Source: Okeania sp034190295 (GTDB lineage: Bacteria > Cyanobacteriota > Cyanobacteriia > Cyanobacteriales > Microcoleaceae). From it: DNA of 64,000 bases. The position numbers and the translations under genes are program-made. The stretch spans positions 1 to 64,000 of the forward strand of contig JAXHSW010000017.1 of the NCBI GenBank assembly GCA_034190295.1. Direction: 5' to 3'. Within the stretch, counting starts at the first letter, position 1. The number at the start of each line of letters is the position of its first letter. Under the pieces are notes generated by a model. It worked only from the letters and a program-made list of their open reading frames with translations, had not been told where the DNA came from and did not search any database. Below are positions 1 to 9,094 of this stretch, one piece after another.

Positions 1-65
1 CCCCATCTACCCATCCCCCCATCTCCCCATCTCCCCATCTCATATAATAAGTATTCAACCGGATT
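1..65. repeat. 8-bp tandem repeat plus half of a dispersed repeat
   Basis: The window opens with imperfect copies of the octamer CCCCATCT. These are followed by AAGTATTCAACCGGATTC, a motif that recurs near 5490, 6165, 34475 and 34690 as part of a dispersed inverted-repeat family. No coding potential is seen. Confidence 0.6.
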
Positions 66-3000
66 CTATATTAGCCCTGTTTCCTGGAGATTTTTAATAC
101 TCTCTAATACTTGCTGAAACTGTTGGGCTAAGATTAAAGCTTTGCTAGATAAAACTTCCAGATCGGGAGTATCACTTTGTAGATCCCGATGCATGGAGGA
201 AGCAGACTTGTAGAGGATATCTGCTCCAATATTACCTGCTACCCCTTTGAGGGAGTGAACCAAATATAACGCCTCCTTCAAATCTCCCTGGTCTAGTGCT
301 GCGAGGATTTCAGTGTCATACTTGCGTGTAGAGGTTTGAAATAGTCTGAGAATGTTCTGATAACTACTCCAGTTACCACCCGCAAGCTCTAAACCAAAAT
401 TAATATTCAGACAAAGCACAGATGAGGTAGCAGTCTCTGGAACAGAAGTATTTTCTGGGAAAAGGCTAGGTATATTATTCGTGGGTACAGAGGAACTCTT
501 AGTTGGAATAATCCACTTCAGGAGAGTCCGATATAGCTCTTGAGGGTTAACAGGTTTGCATAAATGATAATTCATCCCCGCTGCCAAACTTTTAGCTCTA
601 TCTATATCCATAGCATTAGCTGTCATAGCAATAATCGGTACTGTAGCAAACCATTCTGTTCCGCTGTTGTCCTCCTTTGCCAGAGAACGGATACGGCGAG
701 TCGCCTCTAGTCCATCCATTTCCGGCATCCGAATATCCATCAAGATTAGGTCGTAAATCTGTTCCATAACTTTAGCGATCGCCTCTTGACCATTAGTTGC
801 GCAATCTACTTTCAACCCCACCCTTTGCAGCAATTCCCGGGCAATTTGTTGATTCACTGCATTGTCTTCTACCAGTAAAACATCAGCCCCCTGAATTGCT
901 TCAAATTCTACCAAGCAGGACAACTGACTTTCTCTAGAATCAGTGAGTACCGGATAATCAGAATCATTGGCAGGCTCCCATAGGTATGCCAGTTCTAGTT
1001 CAAAGTAAAATATACTGCCTTTACCGAGTTCGCTTTCAACACCAATGATGCCACCCATCATGTTTACAAGACCTTTGCAAATTGCCAATCCGAGTCCTGT
1101 ACCACCGTACTTACGACTGGTAGAAGCATCCACCTGGGTAAAAGACTGAAATAGTTTTTCCATCTGAGAAGGACTAATACCAATTCCTGTATCTTGCACC
1201 TGAAATTTCAGGCAAACAGTTTCCTGTTTATAAGTGAGTAGTTGAACTCCAATAGTAACGCTACCTGTTTCGGTGAACTTAACAGCATTGCTCGCTAGAT
1301 TCATCAACACCTGAGTTAAGCGCAGTGAGTCTCCAATTAAATACTGGGGAATCTCGTCCCCAACCTGGAATAATAGTTCTAGCCCTTTTTCAGCAGCTTT
1401 GAGAGCAAGAATATTTTTGATTTGATTGAGAACTTCATCTAATTCAAATGGGATAGATTCCAGTTCCAGTTTTCCGACCTCGATTTTGGAAAAGTCTAGG
1501 ATGTCATTGATGATTTCCAATAACGATTGGGCGGAACTCTGGATTTTGCTTAGATAGTCTTGCTGGTAGGAGGTAAGATCGGTTTGTAAAGCCAAGTGAG
1601 TCAGTCCCAGAATACCATTCATTGGAGTCCTAATTTCGTGACTCATCAGGGCTAAAAATTCGCTTTTGGCATGGTTTGCATATTCGGCAGCTTCTTTTGC
1701 TTTTTGCAACTGCTGTTCAGCTAATTTGCGCTCGGTGATATCCTGCACTGTACCTATGAGATACTTTACTGTGCCGGAAATATCGGACAGAGGTCCACCA
1801 CGAGCCGAGATATACACCAAAGAGCCATCTGGTTGATAGATGCGACATTCGATTTTGTAGGGTTGAGAAGTTAACATTGTAGTCTGAATTGCATGGTCTA
1901 TAGCCTTGCGGTCTTCAGGATGGATAAGTTCTAGGAAGCCTTCATAAGTTAGAGTTCCCATTGCTGGCGACTGTCCAAAAATGCGGAAAGTTTCCTCCGA
2001 CCAAGCGATCGCCCCTGTGATTAGATCGAATTCCCAACTCCCTAGTTTACCTATTTCTTGTGCCGCATTTAAATGAGCCTCACTTTTGCGTAGAGTTTCT
2101 TCAACTTGTTTACGAGCGCCAATATCAGTAATTGTGCCAACATAACCGATTTTCTGCCCCTCAGTATCCCATTCTGCCACTGCTTGTCCATACACCCACT
2201 TCACAGTACCATCAGGATGTTGCAAGCGATATTCCATTTGGCCAGAATGTCGGTCTTGGAGAAATTCCTCCCAGGTCGTGGTAACCATAACTCGATCGTC
2301 AGGGTGTAGACCCTGTTGCCATCCATCTCCTCTTGCCTCCTCTATAGATATTCCAGCAATCTGACTCCAGCGATCGTTAACATAGATACAATTGCCTGTG
2401 ACATCAGTACGAAAAATCCCCACTGGAACAGTTGCAGCTAATGTTGAGTAACGATTTTCGCTTTTATTTAAGGCAGATTCTGCTCGTCGCCGTTCTTCCA
2501 GTTCAACCTTTATTTGTTCATAAGCTTTTCCCTGTTGGATAGCAATAGCAATGTGAACAGATAACCGTTGCACTAAATCGATCCCATTTTTTTCCCAGAG
2601 ATATGCACGATCGTGACTGGCGAGAATCAGACCCCATAGTTCCTTTTCTACTATAATTGGCACAACCAGGGTAGCACAAATGCCGGAACTTACAAGCATT
2701 TCTTGACGTTCTGGACTTATAGCTGATTGGTATACGTCATTTACTACCCGAATCTGACCATGACGATACTGCTCCATCCATTCAGGCGTAATCCAGATAT
2801 GGGCAAATTCTGAATCCAATAGCGATCGCTCTCCTTCAGCAATTGACTCAGCAACCACAGTATCAGAAGACTGAGGATGGAATTGGTAAACCATCGCCCG
2901 ATGGCAGTGCAACAGTGGGGGAATCTCTCGTACTGCTGTATCAAGAATATTCTGCAAATCCAACGACGACCGTATCTGGTCTGCTACAGTCATCAGTAAT

Positions 3001-4445
3001 TTTTCGCGGTCTGCTTTAGCCTTGAGAGCATTAGTTCGAGTTTCTACCAAGCTTTCTAGTTCAACAGTGCGACTTTCCAGTAATTTGATTCGCTCTGCTT
3101 CTAGGCGCACTAACCGTTGTTCCAAAACCTCCGTCACCTTGCTAAGTTCCGGGGGACTGATGGCTTGCAACACACTGGTCTGTGTAACAATGCCTAGAAG
3201 TTCTCCTTGCTCCCCTGTCACCACTAACCGACGGATGTTGTGCTCTTCCATAATCTGTTGCACAGTCCAGAGTGAAGTTTCTGGCTTAACTGTCAAGACC
3301 GGTTTACTCATCACTGCTTCTGCTATGGAATTTTCTAGATTTAGGCCCAATGCCTGAAATCTAACCAAATCTCGCTCAGTCAACATCCCCACCGGAATTT
3401 GCAGTGACTCTGTACCAGGTTCCACGATCGCGATTGAACTAATACGGCGATCGGCCATAAGTTGGGCAATTGCTAACAGGGATGTCTCTGCTGTAGCACA
3501 AACCACCTGATGGTTCATAACTTCGCCCACCAGAGGTAACCGTAGCAGGTCAGTTGGTTGGCAAATTTGTCGCAAACTATCATGGGTAACTAGGCCAACC
3601 AGATGCTCATGTTTATCTAGAATTGGCAAGTGACGAATCTGATGCTGCTGAAGCAGGTTAATTACAGAAAACAAATCGGTAAAATCATACTCAGGTAGGG
3701 TAATGACAGAACCTGCCATAATCTGACCCATTACTAAGCGATCGAGGGGTTGTTGCTGGGCACTTAAGCGGACTACATCTCGCTCAGTCATAATACCTAC
3801 GACCCGCCCATCCTCAACTACTAATACGCAGCTTGACCTTGCCCCTTGATGACGATCTTTTTCTGGCCTATCTACTTTTTTGGCATCGCTGTTGTTAGTC
3901 ATTAGGTTAATGGCATTTCTGACTGTCGTATCCGGGTTGACAACCAGGGGATTCCTGATGATTGCAGATTTCAGGTCTAGGTGAGTAAGTACCGTGGTGC
4001 GAATAGAAACTTGACTAACACAGGCACATAGTGAGGTAGCTGTCAGGTCTCCCTTGACCAAATAATCTGCTGCTCCTAGTTTCATTGCCCGTACTGCAAC
4101 CCGCTCATCCCCCAATCCAGTCAGCACGATTACGGGTAATTTATCTTTAGGGTAGTCAGTGGCAATTGCTTCTAAGAATTCCAATCCATCTCCATCTGGT
4201 AGATTTACATCAACCAGGGCTATATTTGGTTCCTCCGAGTGCCACATTTCTATTCCTTCTTCTAAGGTTTCGGCTTCTATGATGTGGTAAGTGCGTTCTG
4301 GATCTGATTGAAGATAACGAATGTAGGTGAGGCGATCGACTTCAGAATCTTCTAAGAGTAAAACGGTTATTCTAGGCAATAAGGCTTCAGGAGTGCTAAC
4401 ATTGCCTTCACTATGAAAATTTTTGCTATCGCTTGAGTTAGGCAT
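66..4445 (-). CDS. Hybrid sensor histidine kinase/response regulator (REC-CBS x4-GAF-PAS x2-HK-REC-HPt)
   Basis: A 1459-residue multistep phosphorelay protein. In order: an N-terminal receiver (about 25-140; phospho-acceptor Asp79 in ALVDVNLPDGDG); four CBS domains in two pairs (about 160-430), each with a T(E/H)(R/D)-type end; a coiled-coil linker; a GAF domain (about 490-640); two PAS/PAC domains (about 665-780 and 790-905); HisKA with His936 in SHEIRTPMNG; HATPase_c with N-box Asn1050/1053 and G boxes DTGIGI and GGTGLGL; a second receiver with Asp1237 (LMDIRMPEMDG); and an HPt domain with His1397 (VHSLKG). The GAF lacks the Cys-His of bilin-binding GAFs (it reads ASHDRAYL), so a chromophore is unlikely. 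CBS domains usually bind adenine nucleotides, so energy or nucleotide sensing is plausible but inferred. It is soluble, with no predicted membrane segment. It lies on the same strand as the phytochrome and its regulator, about 1 kb downstream, and probably has its own transcript. Confidence 0.93.
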   Translation of the reverse strand: MPNSSDSKNFHSEGNVSTPEALLPRITVLLLEDSEVDRLTYIRYLQSDPERTYHIIEAETLEEGIEMWHSEEPNIALVDVNLPDGDGLEFLEAIATDYPKDKLPVIVLTGLGDERVAVRAMKLGAADYLVKGDLTATSLCACVSQVSIRTTVLTHLDLKSAIIRNPLVVNPDTTVRNAINLMTNNSDAKKVDRPEKDRHQGARSSCVLVVEDGRVVGIMTERDVVRLSAQQQPLDRLVMGQIMAGSVITLPEYDFTDLFSVINLLQQHQIRHLPILDKHEHLVGLVTHDSLRQICQPTDLLRLPLVGEVMNHQVVCATAETSLLAIAQLMADRRISSIAIVEPGTESLQIPVGMLTERDLVRFQALGLNLENSIAEAVMSKPVLTVKPETSLWTVQQIMEEHNIRRLVVTGEQGELLGIVTQTSVLQAISPPELSKVTEVLEQRLVRLEAERIKLLESRTVELESLVETRTNALKAKADREKLLMTVADQIRSSLDLQNILDTAVREIPPLLHCHRAMVYQFHPQSSDTVVAESIAEGERSLLDSEFAHIWITPEWMEQYRHGQIRVVNDVYQSAISPERQEMLVSSGICATLVVPIIVEKELWGLILASHDRAYLWEKNGIDLVQRLSVHIAIAIQQGKAYEQIKVELEERRRAESALNKSENRYSTLAATVPVGIFRTDVTGNCIYVNDRWSQIAGISIEEARGDGWQQGLHPDDRVMVTTTWEEFLQDRHSGQMEYRLQHPDGTVKWVYGQAVAEWDTEGQKIGYVGTITDIGARKQVEETLRKSEAHLNAAQEIGKLGSWEFDLITGAIAWSEETFRIFGQSPAMGTLTYEGFLELIHPEDRKAIDHAIQTTMLTSQPYKIECRIYQPDGSLVYISARGGPLSDISGTVKYLIGTVQDITERKLAEQQLQKAKEAAEYANHAKSEFLALMSHEIRTPMNGILGLTHLALQTDLTSYQQDYLSKIQSSAQSLLEIINDILDFSKIEVGKLELESIPFELDEVLNQIKNILALKAAEKGLELLFQVGDEIPQYLIGDSLRLTQVLMNLASNAVKFTETGSVTIGVQLLTYKQETVCLKFQVQDTGIGISPSQMEKLFQSFTQVDASTSRKYGGTGLGLAICKGLVNMMGGIIGVESELGKGSIFYFELELAYLWEPANDSDYPVLTDSRESQLSCLVEFEAIQGADVLLVEDNAVNQQIARELLQRVGLKVDCATNGQEAIAKVMEQIYDLILMDIRMPEMDGLEATRRIRSLAKEDNSGTEWFATVPIIAMTANAMDIDRAKSLAAGMNYHLCKPVNPQELYRTLLKWIIPTKSSSVPTNNIPSLFPENTSVPETATSSVLCLNINFGLELAGGNWSSYQNILRLFQTSTRKYDTEILAALDQGDLKEALYLVHSLKGVAGNIGADILYKSASSMHRDLQSDTPDLEVLSSKALILAQQFQQVLESIKNLQETGLI

Positions 4446-4487
4446 TTTTGTGCTTTTTTGAAGAAGTAATCAGTAGTCAGTAGGACT

Positions 4488-4655
4488 GTTAACGCGCGTC
4501 AGAAGTCAACCCACTCCTAACCAAACCCACCCGCTGGCCCCGTGGAGAACCCACTCCTAACCCCTCCGGTGGAGGGGAAGTAGGGGATTTGAGAAAAGCT
4601 CAAAAATATTGCGCCTTAAAAGGCGGGGTGGCGCGACCCATGTTATTTTGATAAT
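4488..4655 (+). repeat. Dispersed repeat A (GCCTTAAAAGGC hairpin family), copy 1
   Basis: Begins TTAACGCGCGTCAGAAGTC, passes through CCCACTCCTAACCCCTCC and GGGGAAGTAGGGGATTTGAG, contains the palindrome GCGCCTTAAAAGGCG and ends near ATTTTGATAA. Related copies lie at 6542-6637, 12012-12107, 14919-15066 (reverse), 18292-18544 and 42787-42924. No ORF is conserved between copies, so this is a non-autonomous dispersed repeat. Confidence 0.75.
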
Positions 4656-4997
4656 ATCGGGGGTTATTGTGGGGTCTTCATTTCAGTTATCAGTTATCAG
4701 TTATCAGTACCGACCACTAAAGCTTGCAGCTTACGAAAATACGCTCACTGAATATTTTTTCATCCCCTTCAAAGGGGAGGCGCGTGGACCTCATTTTTTG
4801 GTAAACCTATCAGGGAAAATATGGGACTTATTCAAATTTTAACTCTGTGAAAATTTGAGTAAATAACTTAGTCAGGAGAGAATAAAACAGAAAAAGTAAA
4901 CATGATTCAAATATTTCTTCGGTACTATCTATTCTTATTAAAAAATATAGCAGAGGGCAGCTATGCTGAAAGACAAATATTGCGTTTTGAATTATTT
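4656..4997. other. Non-coding stretch with an AGTTATC heptamer array
   Basis: Holds four copies of the heptamer AGTTATC (about 4683-4708), followed by a tail TTTTTTCATCCCC...GGGGAGG...TTTTTTGGTAA. The same tail follows this heptamer at 44020-44155 and inside the broken NACHT gene. A 77-codon ORF crosses it but is made of repeat sequence and is not considered a gene. Confidence 0.55.
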
Positions 4998-5284
4998 ATA
5001 TCATGTCCAGTAGCATCGGTATTGTTCAACAATTAATAATTAATAATTAATAGTTACCGAAGAATTAATAATTAAATAATTCGCGCCTTGAAGCCTCCCC
5101 TTTCAAGGGAAAAAAAAATAAATTTTTTCTTGTTTCTCCTTGCTTATGAGAGGCTTTAAACCTTGATTATTCGGTAAGGGGGAATGGGCATTTGCGTTCC
5201 ACAAAGCTGCCGAAGTACGCCCCTACAATTATAGACTCTTATCTTTAAAGATTGAATAACACCGATGCTACCGCATTCGATATA
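4998..5284. mobile_element. MITE-like element with ~33-bp imperfect terminal inverted repeats
   Basis: The left end TATATCATGTCCAGTAGCAT and following GGTATTGTTCAA match the inverted right end, where ATTGAATAACACCGATGCTA leads into GATATA. About 25 of 33 positions pair. The interior contains AATTAAT heptamers and a TTACCGAA...TTCGGTAA repeat, and no transposase. Single ends of the same family occur near 24575-24600 and 40970-40990. Confidence 0.6.
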
Positions 5285-5522
5285 ATATCATGTTCGGATA
5301 ATTAACGATAGAACTCCGTTCGGCTTACGCGACCAAAAAACTTTCTCTTTTTCCTCCTCTTTATTCTTTCTTCTTCTTTCTTCCCCTCCGAGGAGGGGTT
5401 AGGGGTGGGTTCTCCACGGTCGGGGCCTGCGGGTGGGTTTACTCCTAACTCCTGACTCAGTCCGACTGAGGACTCTGTCATTTATTTATAACTGTTCAAC
5501 CGGACATGATATTAAATATTGC
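5285..5522. other. Spacer with pyrimidine-rich tract and repeat A-like fragment
   Basis: Contains a TTCTTTC-rich run, a fragment reading CCTCCGAGGAGGGGTTAGGG related to repeat A, and a terminal AACCGGACATGATATT motif. I see no gene or recognisable regulatory site. Confidence 0.4.
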
Positions 5523-5999
5523 TCAAAGATCGGGCAAAATAGCTGTTTCAAACCAATAGGACAAAAAATCTTCTATATATATGCTTAAACTTGTGAGATT
5601 AACTGGTTTTTGCATATAGCTATTTACTCCTTCTTGATAACAAATTTTAATATCTTGGGGATTTGAAGAAGTTGAAAAAACAACTACAGGAATAATTTTA
5701 AGGTCTTGATGCCTCTTAATAACTTTAATTACTTCTCGTCCATCAGTTCCTGGCAGATTTAAATCTACTAAAATTAGCGTAGGACGAGGAGCTGTTTCAG
5801 GATCGGAATATTCTCCTGTATGCAAAATAAAATCTAGTGCATCATCTCCATCTATACAATGATAGATAGGATATTTAAAACCTTGCTTTCTAATAATTCG
5901 GACTAAGGCAGCATAATCTTCCTCACTATCTTCAACTACTAGCAAAGATAACATATTTTTTGGCTTATTTAGTAATTCAATCATATTAGACATCTCCAA
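5523..5999 (-). CDS. CheY-like response regulator, Rcp1 type
   Basis: A 158-residue single receiver domain. The acidic pocket is seen as VVEDSEED near the N terminus, phospho-acceptor Asp79 in LVDLNLPGTDG, the conserved Ser/Thr in VVVFSTSS and Lys in MQKPVNL. Length and the LPGTDGREV sequence fit the Rcp1/RcpA group, which takes phosphate from cyanobacterial phytochromes. The gene lies 0.8 kb downstream of the bacteriophytochrome kinase on the same strand, which supports a cognate pair; the spacer is repeat-filled, so co-transcription is uncertain. There is no output domain, so it probably signals by protein-protein contact. Internal Met residues (M3, M6) leave the exact start slightly open. 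Confidence 0.9.
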   Translation of the reverse strand: MEMSNMIELLNKPKNMLSLLVVEDSEEDYAALVRIIRKQGFKYPIYHCIDGDDALDFILHTGEYSDPETAPRPTLILVDLNLPGTDGREVIKVIKRHQDLKIIPVVVFSTSSNPQDIKICYQEGVNSYMQKPVNLTSLSIYIEDFLSYWFETAILPDL

Positions 6000-6814
6000 A
6001 AATCAAAAATCAAATCAATTATCCTACAGAAATTATTAGTAAGCATTCAGTCGTCAGCTATTAGCTATCAGCCATTAATTTTGGGCTCGCGTAAAAGCAA
6101 CCTTTAAAATTGAGAAAAGATCAAAAGTTACTGCCAAAGTCCCCGGACTAAACCTTATATCATGTCCGGTTGAATACTTATTATTTAAGATAATAGGGGA
6201 GCGGGGGAGTAGGACACACCAGAGGGGGTTCAGTAGGACAGACAGAGGGGTCCAAACTGGTGTCACCGTGTCCCCGTGTCACCGTGTCTGGTGTTTCCTC
6301 TTATGGAGTAGGGGAGGCAGGGATTATAGAAAGATTTACTGTTGAAGCAAGAAGATAAGTTTTTTCCAGACCGCTCTTATCCGGACATCATATTAGAAGT
6401 AATTAGGGCTTACCGATCGAATATAAAACCATTGACAAGTAAAGCTTTGAGCTTTCTTCTATTCCCCAAAAGTGTGCTGGTTTTAGTTTAAAACCCTCAT
6501 GTATGTCAGCTTAACGAAGTCAGCAACTCTGCAACTGTGCAAGTCAGAAGTGATTTTTGTAACGAACATTTGAGCAACTCTCCAAAAATATTTCGCCAAT
6601 CAAGGCGGGGTTGCGCGACCCAATTATTTTGATAAAAGGCAAACCTTCGGACAGAAAAATTGAGGGACAATTCTTACCTAATAATTAAGGTTCAAAGGAG
6701 AGGCTTTAAACCTTAATTGTTCGGTAATTATCAATTATCAATTATCCATTATTGAAATCAGTTTTTTCCCCCTCCATACCTCCATACCTCCATACCTATG
6801 GGTGGAGGAGATGT
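6000..6814. other. Repeat-filled spacer between phytochrome and response regulator
   Basis: No gene seen. From left: an AGCTATCAG heptamer fragment (6055-6075), the 6158-6304 repeat that recurs inverted at 34609-34715, a CCGGACATCATATTA end (6383), a partial repeat A (6542-6637) and an AT-rich element with GGCTTTAAACC and TTCGGTAATTATCAATTATC (6655-6745). The spacer separates two genes that are usually adjacent, suggesting repeat insertion into a former operon. Confidence 0.6.
6158..6304 (+). repeat. Dispersed ~145-bp repeat, partner of an inverted copy at 34.6 kb
   Basis: Runs from ATCATGTCCGGTTGAATACT through GGAGTAGGACACACC, CCAAACTGGTGTCACCGTG and a TTTCCTCTTATGG end. The segment at 34609-34715 carries the same blocks in reverse complement order. 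No coding content is seen. Confidence 0.65.
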
Positions 6815-9094
6815 TTATTGAGTCCATAATTTTAAATAGAATGTTGTTCCTTCTCCATAGGTAGATTCTACCCAAATTCGATTGTTATGACGCTCAATAA
6901 TTTTTTTCACTATTGTTAATCCTACACCTGTACCACCGCCAAACTTATTTTTCCCATGTAATCGCTTAAAAAGTTTAAAAATTGTATCTAGATGCTTTTC
7001 TCGAATACCTATGCCATTATCTTTAATATATAAAGTACAAGTGTTTCTATCTTGTTCTTGACAACCAATTTCTACAATTTTTTGGGGTTTAGTATTATAT
7101 TTAATAGCATTATGAATTATATTACTAAACACTTCTGACATTAAGTTTTTGTCACCATAAATTTCTGGTAAATTCGGCATTACCTTAATGTCAATAGATT
7201 GACCGGATTTAGTCATACTTACAACTTCTATCACATTATTAATTAATAGATTCAGATTAATTACTGACTTGTGGAGTTCCTGACGACCCAAACGGGAGAA
7301 AAGCAATAAAGCATTAATTAAATCCTCCATTCGTTGAGTTAAACGCACCAATGTCTCTAATTTATCTCGACCATCTTGGTCAAGAATTTCTCCATAATCT
7401 TCCATCAAAAATGTAGAATAATTATGAATACCCCGCAACGGCTCTTTTAAATCGTGGGAAGCAATATAAGCAAAAGAATCTAAATCACTATTACTTTCTT
7501 CTAGTTCGAGATTTATTTCTGCTAATTCAGCTGCTCTCCTTTCTGCTAATTCAGTCATTCTCCGCATCACAATTCCCAAAATTGCACTTTTGAGTTCTTG
7601 TGCTGCTTCTATTTCATAAGATTGCCAAGGTAAAGAATGACATTCAACTGCTTCGAGCCATTTTGCAAAAGATTTCCGAGGCAAAAGTGTTATCGTACCA
7701 TCCGACTCAATTTTACCTGGTTTTTTGGGATTTCCAGCCCAACTAACTGTTTGACTTACCTCTGGGCGAAACCATAATACATAATTTTTTTCAACTTTCG
7801 TAATTTCTAACACTAATAAACCACTAGCAACTTCTTTAAATTGATTTGCTGGTGGATAAACAATAGGCAAAGAATCAGTGCAATACATATCTGCTTCAAT
7901 TTGAGTTTTTACCCAATCAATCAAAGCTTTTATTTGCTCATCATTGGGAGTTTTTCCTATTGTTTTTAGTTCTCCTTCTATATAAGTTGCTGCCCCTGTT
8001 GCCCCCACTATTACTAACAGTTTCATTCCTATATTTTTGAAGACATCTAATAAATCTTCCGATTCCGAAATAGAATTTATAACGAGAGATTGAATTGATT
8101 TCAGATGAGTCTTATGCTCTAAATTATCATTTAGTTCTTTACTTGCAATATGAATAGACATTACTTGTCCCAAAAATTCACAAACCGTTTGTAAATAGTA
8201 GGGAATATATTTAACTGACTGATGATGACAAGCAATCAATCCCCATAATTTTCCGTCTTTTAACAAAGAGATTGACATGGAAGCTTTGAGACCCATATTC
8301 TGGAGATATTCTATATGAATTGGGGAAACACTCCGCAACACAGAAAAGCTTAAATCTAGAGGTTGCTCGGTTAAAGGATTATTTTTAGGCAACAACTCTA
8401 CGGGTTGATAGCTAATATCTGGAATAATTCGCAAATAATTAACACTGTAAAGATGTCTTGCTGGTTGAGGAATATCCGTTGCGGGATAATGTAAACCTAA
8501 AAAGGGTTCTAAATCTTCCCGTTTATCTTCAGCAATAACTTCTCCTGAATTATCAGAATGAAACTTATATATCATCACTCGGTCTAATCCAGTAATTTTG
8601 CGGATTTCTTTAACTATAATTGAGCAAAGTTCGTTTAAGTTGGCGGACTTCTGAACTCGGCTAATATTGTGGCGAGTGAGTTGATGAAAATTGAAAAAAT
8701 CTTGCTGTAAATTTACTTCACAAGGTACAAGTTCTAGAATGACTACCCCATCGTTGCGATGTACTATACTGTTAAAATATTTGGTTTTATCCCCACATTT
8801 TATCGATAATTTTAGTGGGTTTATATATTCAAAATCTCCTGCTAAACTCTGGCGGATACTATTTATTTGGTTGGGTTCTAATAGATATTTGATATTTTGT
8901 TTAAGGAGATTTTCTGGGAGAATATTTAGCCATTTTTCCGTGTTACTACTAACTTGAATAATATCCAATTCTGGTTCTTGTAAAACTAGCAATACCCCAT
9001 GAGGTTGAATGGAACCAGAAATATGAATTTGTTCGCGGTTGCAATTAGTTAAATTGACTTTGTCTGCAGTTATAATTTCAGTTTGATTGTTCAT
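6815..9094 (-). CDS. bphP: Bacteriophytochrome sensor histidine kinase
   Basis: A 759-residue PAS-GAF-PHY photosensor fused to a histidine kinase. The chromophore Cys is N-terminal (Cys18, in LTNCNREQIHISGSIQPHG), the position used by biliverdin-binding bacteriophytochromes. The GAF position that holds Cys in Cph1-type proteins is Ile (SPIHIEYL), so biliverdin rather than phycocyanobilin is expected. Other hallmarks: PATDIP with Asp207, His260, His290/291, and the PHY tongue motifs WFRPE (441-445) and PRKSF (472-476). The kinase has His547 in SHDLKEPLRG, N-box Asn662, and G boxes DNGIGI and GGGTGVGL. No membrane segments. It likely senses red/far-red light and phosphorylates the Rcp-like regulator downstream (inferred from family and position). 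Confidence 0.95.
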   Translation of the reverse strand: MNNQTEIITADKVNLTNCNREQIHISGSIQPHGVLLVLQEPELDIIQVSSNTEKWLNILPENLLKQNIKYLLEPNQINSIRQSLAGDFEYINPLKLSIKCGDKTKYFNSIVHRNDGVVILELVPCEVNLQQDFFNFHQLTRHNISRVQKSANLNELCSIIVKEIRKITGLDRVMIYKFHSDNSGEVIAEDKREDLEPFLGLHYPATDIPQPARHLYSVNYLRIIPDISYQPVELLPKNNPLTEQPLDLSFSVLRSVSPIHIEYLQNMGLKASMSISLLKDGKLWGLIACHHQSVKYIPYYLQTVCEFLGQVMSIHIASKELNDNLEHKTHLKSIQSLVINSISESEDLLDVFKNIGMKLLVIVGATGAATYIEGELKTIGKTPNDEQIKALIDWVKTQIEADMYCTDSLPIVYPPANQFKEVASGLLVLEITKVEKNYVLWFRPEVSQTVSWAGNPKKPGKIESDGTITLLPRKSFAKWLEAVECHSLPWQSYEIEAAQELKSAILGIVMRRMTELAERRAAELAEINLELEESNSDLDSFAYIASHDLKEPLRGIHNYSTFLMEDYGEILDQDGRDKLETLVRLTQRMEDLINALLLFSRLGRQELHKSVINLNLLINNVIEVVSMTKSGQSIDIKVMPNLPEIYGDKNLMSEVFSNIIHNAIKYNTKPQKIVEIGCQEQDRNTCTLYIKDNGIGIREKHLDTIFKLFKRLHGKNKFGGGTGVGLTIVKKIIERHNNRIWVESTYGEGTTFYLKLWTQ

